Under the pieces are notes generated by a model. That model had not been told where the DNA came from, ran no database searches, and was given only the letters and a program-made list of their open reading frames with translations. A stretch of DNA of 64,000 nucleotides from Fabrea salina (taxonomy: Eukaryota; Ciliophora; Heterotrichea; Heterotrichida; Fabreidae), in assembly GCA_022984795.1 (NCBI GenBank), contig JALIHJ010000021.1, positions 227,825-291,824 on the forward strand, in the 5' to 3' direction. This document shows, piece by piece, positions 35,013 through 42,183 of this stretch. How positions within the stretch are numbered: position 1 is the first letter of the stretch; the number at the start of each line of letters is the position of its first letter. Position numbers and translations under genes: made by a program.

Positions 35013-35157
35013 TTGTGGACAAAAATTTATTATAACTGCCTGAAATGGTGCTTCCTTTATGTTAATTTAAATTCGAGCAATCTCTTTAGTTATGTTGTTA
35101 GTCGTAATGTGGAGTGAACAGTTATCTTTAGTTGTGTAAAGATTTATTATACAAAAA
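35013..35157. promoter_or_regulatory. Divergent promoter region between dynein heavy chain and UBE2W
   Basis: These 145 A/T-rich bases lie between two divergent start codons and contain runs such as TTTATTATA and TTAATTTAAATT. I see no tRNA, repeat or conserved box. It is one of the few spacers long enough to hold conventional promoter elements. Confidence 0.5.
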
Positions 35158-35616
35158 ATGATGAGTCGGGCTCAAAAACGTCTCCAGAAGGAGTTGGAAG
35201 AAATGAGAACTAATTTCGCTGATATGTTTGAAGTCCAACTCGGAAACGAAGGCCAAAACGTCATGACTTGGCTGGTAACTTTCAATGGAGCTGAGGGCAG
35301 CGTATACGAAGGAGAAAGGTACACTCTTGAGTTTAAGTTCGACCAAGATTACCCTATAGAGGCTCCTGAAGTAGTTTTCAAAGGCAACTATCCCCACCAC
35401 GAGCACGTGTATTCCAACGGGTACATCTGCCTTTCCATCTTGTATGACGACTGGTCTCCTTCCTTGAAAGTAAGTTCAGTAGTTTTAAGCATCCTTTCAA
35501 TGCTTTCGAGCGCCGCTGAAAAAGCAAGACCTCATAATGACTCCAGCTTCATTAGGTACGCAAACGGCAGGAGTCCTAAAACCTTCAACTGGGTCTTCGA
35601 AGACGAAAAGTGCTAA
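35158..35616 (+). CDS. UBE2W: Ubiquitin-conjugating enzyme E2 W
   Basis: The 152-residue UBC fold matches UBE2W closely: QKRLQKEL at the N-terminus, V-Y-E-G-E-R-Y-T-L-x-F-K-F, the active-site segment HVYSNGYICLSIL with catalytic Cys at ~91, DDWSPSLKV-x-S-V-x-L-S-I-x-S-M-L-S-S, and an N-terminal-ubiquitination-type tail with F-N-W-V-F-E-D-E-K-C. UBE2W is unusual among E2s in attaching ubiquitin to protein N-termini rather than lysines, and in lacking the canonical HPN triad; this copy has HVYSNG instead. Two ATGs stand in tandem (35158 and 35161). The stop is directly adjacent to the stop of the convergent phosphomannomutase gene, with no spacer. Confidence 0.93.
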   Translation: MMSRAQKRLQKELEEMRTNFADMFEVQLGNEGQNVMTWLVTFNGAEGSVYEGERYTLEFKFDQDYPIEAPEVVFKGNYPHHEHVYSNGYICLSILYDDWSPSLKVSSVVLSILSMLSSAAEKARPHNDSSFIRYANGRSPKTFNWVFEDEKC

Positions 35617-36345
35617 TTAATTACTTCCTAGTATTTGCCTAACCTGAGCCATGGTGTCTTCAGGACCTGACACTTTGTGCCCCACTGTTCTTTCTGACTC
35701 AAAGATTTCGTGATCGTTGCCCCCAGGGTCTGTTTTATCCCCAAAGAAGTGAACAGTTTTGTAGGCTTCTAAGTGACTGAGGCAGTGGGTTTTGTCCCAA
35801 CCTACTGGGAACACGTCTATACTTATCTGGCCTCCTATGCTGAACTGTAGTCCCATATAGCTGAACATGTCTCTTAACTCTCCAACCATCTTTTGCCTGA
35901 TTTGGTTTGCTTCGTCCCACTTCACAAAGGCTTCCCTTTCACTTTGGGAACAGTTGCGTCCAATGGGCGAAAAGTTCAGCATGCCTTTTCTATACTCTAT
36001 GAAAGTTCCTCTTTTAATAGGTATGTCAATGTTAGCCACGTAACTCAAAGCAAAGTTAATCAAATTCTTGATGTTTTCTTCTCCTATGTGCAGAGCTATG
36101 GACTCTTCGTGGATTTGCTCTCCGTTCTTAAGCACCACGCACCCGTTCTCGGCAAAGGTGTAGTTCGCAAGGTTGATTAGTTCCTGCCCTAGTTGTTCAG
36201 TTATCTTGAAAAGGTCCGAGCCTCCTACAAAGCCAATGTGGACTTCTTTAGCTAGGGATTTTATGAACTCTACCATCTCCTCTTTAGCTTGTTGCCTCGG
36301 CAAGGTAAGTGTTCCGTCCACGTCGAACAAAAAGATTTCTTCCAT
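35617..36345 (-). CDS. PMM: Phosphomannomutase
   Basis: The 242-residue enzyme of the HAD superfamily interconverts mannose-6-phosphate and mannose-1-phosphate, feeding GDP-mannose for glycosylation and GPI anchors. The catalytic DVDGTLT motif places the nucleophile at Asp8 and the acid/base at Asp10. The cap domain contains R-x-G-M-L-N-F-S-P-I-G-R, and the C-terminus has FSIGGQISIDVFPVGWDK and FFGDKTDPGGNDHEIF, all diagnostic for PMM1/2. Length is typical. The gene ends exactly where the UBE2W coding sequence ends on the opposite strand, so both 3' untranslated regions must run into the neighbour. Confidence 0.97.
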   Translation of the reverse strand: MEEIFLFDVDGTLTLPRQQAKEEMVEFIKSLAKEVHIGFVGGSDLFKITEQLGQELINLANYTFAENGCVVLKNGEQIHEESIALHIGEENIKNLINFALSYVANIDIPIKRGTFIEYRKGMLNFSPIGRNCSQSEREAFVKWDEANQIRQKMVGELRDMFSYMGLQFSIGGQISIDVFPVGWDKTHCLSHLEAYKTVHFFGDKTDPGGNDHEIFESERTVGHKVSGPEDTMAQVRQILGSN

Positions 36346-36370
36346 GAATTAATATAGTTCATTTATCTAG

Positions 36371-37324
36371 TTACTTTTTTCTAATAGGCGGTTTGGTAGT
36401 TCCTATGTTTTTGTGGTTATTGACTCTGACAAACTGGACCCCGTTAGGCTTCTTTGCAGGAGGAACTTTTATTTTAGGTTTGGACTTTTTAGTTTCTTGG
36501 AGTTCAAGGGTGTCTGGTTTGCTGACTTGAAGGTCCTTGGTTTTGGGGGACTGCAAGGCTTGTCTGCTGCTGTTCATTGTTTCGTTGATTTGCTTGCTTA
36601 GCTCCAAAAGTCTTTCGCTTCTAGAAGAAAGAGTTAAGAGTGCGTGTTGTCCTTTTTGAATAACTGACTCTTGGTTTTCTTCGTCAACAGCAGTGAAGGT
36701 AGGAGTTGACTGTTTGCGGTGTAGACTGCCCAAGTGTTTAGAGGAGTCAAGCGTATGCACTAACTTAATAGAGTCTGTGATCTGTTCTAAAAACTGAAGA
36801 GTCCTGTACAGGGCTTCTTCGTAACTTTTTTGCTGCAGAAGTGCCCCGTACTTTTCGCAACCTCCTGTGCACTCTTCAAACACTTGGTAGATTTGTTTGT
36901 TTTTGTAAAGTTTCCCCATCCAGTTGACTCCAAGGTGGACTATTTCCTCTCCAGTTTCCGGTTCTGAGTACAAAGAATTGGCTTTGCAGATCTTAACCAA
37001 GTCACTGAGTTTGCTTTGCAGGAGTTGGTTTTTCTCTTTTTCTTGACTGAGTTCGCTGTGGTACTCCATGGCTTTGCTGAAAAGTTCTTCGCGCTTCTTC
37101 ACTGCAGAAGACAGAGCTTCTCTGAGTTCCCGGTTCTTTTCAAGTAGTTTTTGGTTCTTCCAAGAAATCCTTTTAAGTTCCGACTTCAGTTCTGAAGTTG
37201 TGGGTTTTTCTGGCAAAACTGGGTCTTCAAATCCAATTTTTTTCTTTAGTTCTGTGTAAAACATTGAGTCATAGTTATAGTCTTCTTGGTACTTGTGAGG
37301 ATGCTTAGGCTTAGTTTGACTCAT
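36371..37324 (-). CDS. Coiled-coil protein of unknown function
   Basis: The protein has 317 residues from the ATG at 37324; the codon before it is TTG. Residues ~40-110 are a strong coiled coil rich in Leu, Lys and Glu. Residues ~125-215 are helical with Cys-rich C-T-G-G-C-E-K-Y-G. The last ~70 residues are a basic Lys/Pro/Thr tail likely to be disordered. No enzymatic motif is visible. The overall shape resembles basal-body or cytoskeletal scaffold proteins, but I do not recognise the family. It lies 25 nt upstream of phosphomannomutase on the same strand and 63 nt from the divergent protease gene. Confidence 0.65.
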   Translation of the reverse strand: MSQTKPKHPHKYQEDYNYDSMFYTELKKKIGFEDPVLPEKPTTSELKSELKRISWKNQKLLEKNRELREALSSAVKKREELFSKAMEYHSELSQEKEKNQLLQSKLSDLVKICKANSLYSEPETGEEIVHLGVNWMGKLYKNKQIYQVFEECTGGCEKYGALLQQKSYEEALYRTLQFLEQITDSIKLVHTLDSSKHLGSLHRKQSTPTFTAVDEENQESVIQKGQHALLTLSSRSERLLELSKQINETMNSSRQALQSPKTKDLQVSKPDTLELQETKKSKPKIKVPPAKKPNGVQFVRVNNHKNIGTTKPPIRKK

Positions 37325-37387
37325 CAACTCAATTTTATTACTTATATGAAGCTAAGTCGCTAAAATGGTGAACAAATTATAATAAAA

Positions 37388-38503
37388 ATGAAAGGTTTAG
37401 TGTTGGCTTTGATACTAGGAATGGCCCTTGGGGTCGTGCACATTCCCTTAAACCCCGTTCACAAAACTGAGGAAGAGCGCTACGCTTACTTCAAAACTCT
37501 CCAAATGAGGGAGTTCTTGGGACTCTCCAAAACCAACATCCCAATCACCAACTACTTGGATGCTCAGTACTATGGCCCAATTAAGATCGGCACTCCTGCT
37601 CAGGACTTCACAGTCATCTTTGACACTGGCTCTTCCAACTTGTGGGTTCCCTCTTCCCACTGCTGGTCACCCGCCTGCTTCCTCCATACTACTTACCATG
37701 CTGGCGAATCAAGCACCTATAAGAAAAACGGCACCAAACTCAGCATTCAGTATGGATCTGGTGCTGTGAGTGGCTACTTGTCCCAGGATACAGTTACTTG
37801 GGGAGGAATCCAAATTAGCGATGTCACTTTTGGTGAAATGACTGAAATGAACAGTGCTTCCTGGATTGCTTCTAAATTCGACGGAATTCTAGGAATGGCT
37901 TGGCAAGCTATTTCCGAAGACCACATTCCCCCTGTGTTCCAAACTATGTACAACGAAGGAAAGATCTCTGAAAGGAGCTTTGCTTTCTACTTAACTAAAA
38001 ACGCGGGTGAAAAAGGAAGTGAATTGACTCTTGGAGGCTACAACCCTGACCATGCCGTTGGAACCTGGAAAAAGGTCCCATTGATTTCTGAATCTTACTG
38101 GATGATTGCTCTTGACAGCATCAAGGTTAACCAAAAGGACATTGGAATGACCAACCTCAAGGGTATCGTAGACAGCGGAACTTCACTTTTGGTAGGAGAC
38201 ACCCCCATCGTTAAGGCTATTAACGAAATGATCGGAACTGTCAAGTCTGACTGTTCTAACGTCAACAGCTTGCCCAACGTAGAAATCGTGATCAACGGAG
38301 AAACTTACGTGCTCACTCCCGACAGTTACGTCCTCAAGGTTTCTGCTGCAGGAGAAACTGAATGCCTTAACGGCTTCAGAGGAGACGACTTCCCTCCTGA
38401 ACTCCAAGGAACCCTTATTTTGGGAGATCTCTTCATCAAGACTTACTACACCCTTTTCAGCTACGAGAACAGCGGAAGTGTAAGCTTCGTTGGAGCTAAG
38501 TAA
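37388..38503 (+). CDS. Pepsin-family aspartic protease (cathepsin D-like)
   Basis: The 371-residue preproenzyme starts with a hydrophobic signal peptide (~1-17). A short propeptide follows, with an R-x-x-Y-F-K-T-L-Q-M-R-E-F-L segment that would inhibit the active site. The mature A1 peptidase has DTGSS with catalytic Asp79, the flap Tyr122 in QYGSG and the second aspartate Asp262 in VDSGTS. Cysteine pairs fit the pepsin disulfides, and NGT at ~114 is a possible glycosylation site. Such enzymes digest protein in acidic food vacuoles or lysosomes. No polyproline loop or C-terminal membrane anchor is seen. The ATG context AATAAAAATG and the well-biased codons fit a highly expressed gene. Confidence 0.96.
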   Translation: MKGLVLALILGMALGVVHIPLNPVHKTEEERYAYFKTLQMREFLGLSKTNIPITNYLDAQYYGPIKIGTPAQDFTVIFDTGSSNLWVPSSHCWSPACFLHTTYHAGESSTYKKNGTKLSIQYGSGAVSGYLSQDTVTWGGIQISDVTFGEMTEMNSASWIASKFDGILGMAWQAISEDHIPPVFQTMYNEGKISERSFAFYLTKNAGEKGSELTLGGYNPDHAVGTWKKVPLISESYWMIALDSIKVNQKDIGMTNLKGIVDSGTSLLVGDTPIVKAINEMIGTVKSDCSNVNSLPNVEIVINGETYVLTPDSYVLKVSAAGETECLNGFRGDDFPPELQGTLILGDLFIKTYYTLFSYENSGSVSFVGAK

Positions 38504-38513
38504 TAATCATTAG

Positions 38514-39812
38514 TTAACAAAGGTCTTGGAACTCAGAGGTGTCTTGGACTTCATAAAGGACGTTGGCTAGGAACCCAGAAATTCTTTCGTCCACAGTTGC
38601 CACCATGAATATTTGTGCTTGGAAAGGTTCTAGAAGTTTGCAGTTTTTAGGAGACTGAGCTAAGTTGGACAGGATAATAGCTGCCATTTTGGCTTGTTTG
38701 TCTTCAGTTTCTTCGGTTTGGGAACTAGAAGACAACAAACTCACCAAACCCGAAATGCACCCAGGAGCTTTGCCAATCTTTACTTTGGTGTCTAGTCCTT
38801 GGTCGCTTAAGTTACTTAGTATTTCAAGCACACTGTCTTTGGCGCTGCTGTAGTGCAACAGCCACTTAGACAACTGGTTAAAGAACTCTTGTGGAAGCAA
38901 TTCTAGAACTTCTTCGTTGCCAATGGGCAAACTGAGTTTGCGCAGGCACTCTAGAGCTTTTTCTGCAAACTCTGACTGCAAACAGTCTATTAAGGTGCAG
39001 AGGAGTTCTTTGTGGTTTTCTAAGTCACGCAGGAAAATGTGCTTGCCTAAGTTAACAAGGATTTCTAGACAGTTTTCAATAGTTTCTTTGTCAAGCAAAG
39101 AATTAAAAATAGTAACAACAGTGTCAACTAGTCCCTGCACTCTGTAGAGTGTGATTTGGTTGTTCCTGATCATACTTAAGTTCCTAATCACCAGTAAAAT
39201 GCTTTTCATTTGTTCTGAAAGTTTGTTTTCACAAACAAACTCGTCTTTAAGGTGTTTGGAAGAGTCTTCCTCTTCAATTTCGATGTTTTCAGTGCAGAAG
39301 TTCAAGTAGCCCAGCATACTTTCCATCACTCCATTGTTTTCTATGTGGTAGTTCTGTGAAGTGTTGCAGCTAAAAAGCAAAAGAGTGTTTACTGCAAAGT
39401 TCACTTCTTCAAATGCCCGGCTGTCAAATGCCAGAATCATTCTTCTGTTGTTGAAAAGCATGTCTTTAGTTAAACGCACCTTTTTGTTCCCTGTTGCTGT
39501 GGTAAATTCGTTTTTAGCGGGAGCAAGGTCATCTGTGGACCTTTGGAAAAAGTGAGTTTGTTCGTAGGGGTACAGCACTTTGTAGTACAGGTTGCGAATC
39601 ATTCCTGTGGTGTGTTGCGAGGGGTGCTGCAGTGCAGTCACTACTTCTTTCCAAAGTTTGTTGTTACTTACTTGCTGGAACCCTCCTCTACTCACAACTT
39701 CTTTGTAGAGATGGTACAAGTCAACTTCTTTGCTGTCTATTTTGGGCACTTCAAAGGCTTCACCTTTGCTGTGGTGAAACTCGTAAAGCCTACCTATGAA
39801 CTCCTCAGCCAT
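38514..39812 (-). CDS. ARID-domain protein with ARM repeats (RSC9/ARID2-like chromatin-remodelling subunit)
   Basis: The 432-residue protein begins with an ARID DNA-binding domain (~1-90): F-I-G-R-L-Y-E-F-H, P-K-I-D-S-K-E-V-D-L-Y-H-L-Y-K-E-V-V-S-R-G-G-F-Q-Q-V, then W-K-E-V-V and a tyrosine-rich helix before LYPYE. The rest (~110-432) is an Armadillo-like helical solenoid with I-R-N-L-S-M-I-R-N-N and I-L-S-N-L repeats. An ARID followed by ARM repeats is the layout of yeast Rsc9 and animal ARID2, subunits of SWI/SNF-type remodellers. No RFX or zinc-finger domain is present. The start lies 9 nt from that of the divergent NUDC gene. Confidence 0.8.
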   Translation of the reverse strand: MAEEFIGRLYEFHHSKGEAFEVPKIDSKEVDLYHLYKEVVSRGGFQQVSNNKLWKEVVTALQHPSQHTTGMIRNLYYKVLYPYEQTHFFQRSTDDLAPAKNEFTTATGNKKVRLTKDMLFNNRRMILAFDSRAFEEVNFAVNTLLLFSCNTSQNYHIENNGVMESMLGYLNFCTENIEIEEEDSSKHLKDEFVCENKLSEQMKSILLVIRNLSMIRNNQITLYRVQGLVDTVVTIFNSLLDKETIENCLEILVNLGKHIFLRDLENHKELLCTLIDCLQSEFAEKALECLRKLSLPIGNEEVLELLPQEFFNQLSKWLLHYSSAKDSVLEILSNLSDQGLDTKVKIGKAPGCISGLVSLLSSSSQTEETEDKQAKMAAIILSNLAQSPKNCKLLEPFQAQIFMVATVDERISGFLANVLYEVQDTSEFQDLC

Positions 39813-39821
39813 TTCTAATTA

Positions 39822-40697
39822 ATGTCTGGAAGATTCGACGATATGCTTTTGGCCATGGCTCAGGAACTGGGCTCTATTGATTCAATACTTTACGAGTTCT
39901 TTGGGTTCCTCAAACGCAGAACTGACTTTTTCTTGCTAGCCAATCCAGGTGACAGAGCAGGGTTCCCTCCAGGGGCAGCTGAGCAAATGATTTATAGAGC
40001 CTACAAACAGCATAGAGAAGAGTTTGACAAAGAACACCCTTTCACTCCCCGCAAAGAAACCCCTCAAGAGAAAAAGCCAGAATCCAAGCAGGAACCTAAA
40101 AAGGAACCTAAAGAAGAATCCAAAGAGCCAAAGTCCTCTAAAGTCACAAATGACATAAGCACTTACAACGGAGGAGAAACAGACAAGTACAAGTGGAGCC
40201 AAGACATGACAGACGTAACAGTCCAAATCAAACTTCCTGAAGGAACCAAGTCAAAAGACATCATTGTAGACTTCAAACCCAAAAAACTCAAAGTGGCATT
40301 TAAAGGAAAACCCCAGCCCGAAGTCGAAGGAGACTTGTACGAAGCTATCCACGTAGAAAACTCTTTTTGGCAAATAGACGAAGGGTCCTTAATCATTTCT
40401 ATGGAAAAAGCAAAAGAGTCTGTTTGGAAGTGTGTGGTTTTAGGTGACGCTGAAATTGACCCCAAAACAGTGGACACCACTCGGAGAGTAGATGAGTATG
40501 ACGAGGAAACACAAATGGGAATCAGAAAAGTAATGCACGAACATGAAAGAAAAATGAAAGGACTCCCCTCCACTGACGAAGAAAAGGCTTACGAAGCCAT
40601 GCAGAAGATGTGGAAGGAGTCTCCTTACGCCAACGAACCCTTCGACCCCAGTAAACTTATGAATATTGCTAAACCAGCTGAGCCCTCTGAAGAGTAA
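39822..40697 (+). CDS. NUDC: NudC, dynein/HSP90-associated chaperone
   Basis: The 291-residue protein has the NUDC N-terminal helix pair (F-D-D-M-L-L-A-M-A-Q-E, F-F-G-F-L-K-R-R-T-D-F-F), a Lys/Glu/Pro-rich linker (~70-108), a CS/p23-like domain (~121-210, K-Y-K-W-S-Q through W-K-C-V-V) and a C-terminal helix with G-L-P-S-T-D-E-E-K. NudC supports folding and stability of LIS1 and dynein complexes and participates in nuclear migration and ciliogenesis. This suits a cell that builds thousands of cilia. The order and sizes of domains match animal and plant NUDC. The TAA is followed after 8 nt by the next gene on the same strand. Confidence 0.95.
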   Translation: MSGRFDDMLLAMAQELGSIDSILYEFFGFLKRRTDFFLLANPGDRAGFPPGAAEQMIYRAYKQHREEFDKEHPFTPRKETPQEKKPESKQEPKKEPKEESKEPKSSKVTNDISTYNGGETDKYKWSQDMTDVTVQIKLPEGTKSKDIIVDFKPKKLKVAFKGKPQPEVEGDLYEAIHVENSFWQIDEGSLIISMEKAKESVWKCVVLGDAEIDPKTVDTTRRVDEYDEETQMGIRKVMHEHERKMKGLPSTDEEKAYEAMQKMWKESPYANEPFDPSKLMNIAKPAEPSEE

Positions 40698-40705
40698 CTA
40701 ATAAA

Positions 40706-41149
40706 ATGGCATTCAAGGACTTTTATGGAAGACTCATACTAGTGATGATCATGGTAGTGGATGGGCTGTACTTAATAACCCACCCCCACGGGCCTGCAGA
40801 GTTGTTTAAGCAAGGCTACCTGGACACACACACAAGTTTACAGAGTGTGAGTGGCTACTCCTTTCCAGTGAGTCCTCAAGTCATTAACGAGAACGCGGTC
40901 TACATAATGGTTGTAGCTGGTTTCTTCGAAGTAACTGGAGCTTTGTTGACAGTACTGGGGTACAAACTAGGAGCACTGATAGTTGCATGTCAGTACATCA
41001 CAGCTAATGTGCTGGTCCACAACCCCCTTTACTACCAAAGTCCCCAGGAAAAAGTAGAAGAAGCCATGCAGGCCATTCTTAACTTTGGAGTAGTTTCTGC
41101 TTTGTTGATTTCAGTCGGCCAACCTAGGTGTCCAAAACTTAGTTCTTAA
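40706..41149 (+). CDS. Small four-helix membrane protein (DoxX/SURF4-like)
   Basis: The 147-residue protein has about four hydrophobic segments (~8-26, ~66-84, ~86-104 and ~120-137). A G-R-L-I-L-V-M-I-M-V-V-D-G-L start and an A-G-F-F-E-V-T-G-A-L-L-T-V-L-G pattern recall the DoxX family, where a glycine-rich second helix is followed by a G-x-x-x-A-x-x-L turn. DoxX-like proteins are poorly characterised bacterial and eukaryotic membrane proteins, and function here cannot be stated. The stop TAA shares its last A with the ATG of the next gene (TAATG). Family assignment is tentative. Confidence 0.5.
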   Translation: MAFKDFYGRLILVMIMVVDGLYLITHPHGPAELFKQGYLDTHTSLQSVSGYSFPVSPQVINENAVYIMVVAGFFEVTGALLTVLGYKLGALIVACQYITANVLVHNPLYYQSPQEKVEEAMQAILNFGVVSALLISVGQPRCPKLSS

Positions 41150-42183
41150 TGGATAATATAATGGTAATTAAGAACAACTTCTCAAAGACTCCTTTCAAAA
41201 AACAAACACCTGACCGAATACAAAAAACTGCTTCTTCCAGTAGGTTCCCTTCTAAGTTTTCTCCGCAAAAAAAGGCACAAACTCCCACTATAACCCGCAG
41301 TCCAATTTCAGCCCAAGAAAGTAATCTGTTGATGTACTCTGAAGTGTTTCTGCAAAAAAACGAACTTCCTTCTTCCCCCAACAAAAAAACACGCAGTGCC
41401 AGAACCAAACCTTCTTCTAGTGGGTTCTTTTACGAACAACTGTTAATTCCGGTCATCAACCCCCGACCTAACGAAACCCTGCAGGACCTTTTGTTTAAGT
41501 CTGAGTTGGGAGTTCCTCCTGGCGACTTAGAAAGAGAAGCAAAAACCAGCTTGGCACTTGGAGACCGACTGATGTCCCTCAAAAAGCTTAAAAGGGCTGC
41601 TAAGGCCTTTAGGAAACTCTACTTCGCTTCTGAGATGAGTCAGGACAAAGACGGCATGGCGATTGGACTCAACAGACTAGGAGTTATTTACTACAACAGG
41701 GGGTTCTTCAAAACTTCCAGAAAAATGCACGAAATGCACAGGGACCTTTGCGAAGAAGAGTTCATTCCTAGGTACAACTTAGGGATTATATTCAGAATCC
41801 TGGGGTTCTTTAAGTACAGTACTAGAGAACTTGAAAAGTCAGTAGACATTGCTACTGAAAAGAACGACAACGAAGGCCTTTTCATATCCTTGGCACAACT
41901 AGGTCTTACTTTTAAAGCCTCAAACTACTTAGACAAGTCCCAGCAGTACTTAGAAAGGGCCCTGGCTTTGTCCAGGTACTTCAGGTACAGTGAAATCCTT
42001 CAAGAAGTTAAAGTAGCCCTAGCTCACATTACTAGCCAGTTAGGCAAAACTGACGAGTCGAAACACCACTTCCTTTCAGGAATGCAAAACACCCGCGGCA
42101 AGTCAAGTGACCTCTGCAGGATAAACATTGGGATCCTCAAAGCAGAGCAGGAGTTTTGTAATAAATATGGAACCAAACTTTAG
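41149..42183 (+). CDS. TPR-repeat protein, possibly axonemal (TTC29-like)
   Basis: The predicted protein has 344 residues, or 340 if translation starts at the second ATG (41161), which would avoid overlap with the preceding stop. The first ~95 residues are basic and Ser/Pro/Thr-rich, probably disordered. Residues ~120-320 comprise tetratricopeptide-type helix pairs: LGDRLMSLKKLKRAAKAFRK, LNRLGVIYYNRGFFKTSRKM, YNLGIIFRILGFFKYSTREL and LAQLGLTFKASNYLDKSQQY. The pattern of long helix hairpins with A-x-x-Y/L-L-x-x-A resembles TTC29 and related ciliary TPR proteins. The 3' end overlaps the first 17 bases of the downstream helicase gene in another frame. Confidence 0.65.
   Translation: MDNIMVIKNNFSKTPFKKQTPDRIQKTASSSRFPSKFSPQKKAQTPTITRSPISAQESNLLMYSEVFLQKNELPSSPNKKTRSARTKPSSSGFFYEQLLIPVINPRPNETLQDLLFKSELGVPPGDLEREAKTSLALGDRLMSLKKLKRAAKAFRKLYFASEMSQDKDGMAIGLNRLGVIYYNRGFFKTSRKMHEMHRDLCEEEFIPRYNLGIIFRILGFFKYSTRELEKSVDIATEKNDNEGLFISLAQLGLTFKASNYLDKSQQYLERALALSRYFRYSEILQEVKVALAHITSQLGKTDESKHHFLSGMQNTRGKSSDLCRINIGILKAEQEFCNKYGTKL

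Noticed and set aside
35013-35157. tRNA or other small RNA gene in the longer spacers
   Set aside because: No cloverleaf, B-box or other RNA signature was found by eye in this spacer or in 58839-58967, 60006-60153 and 61279-61514. A covariance-model scan would be decisive.
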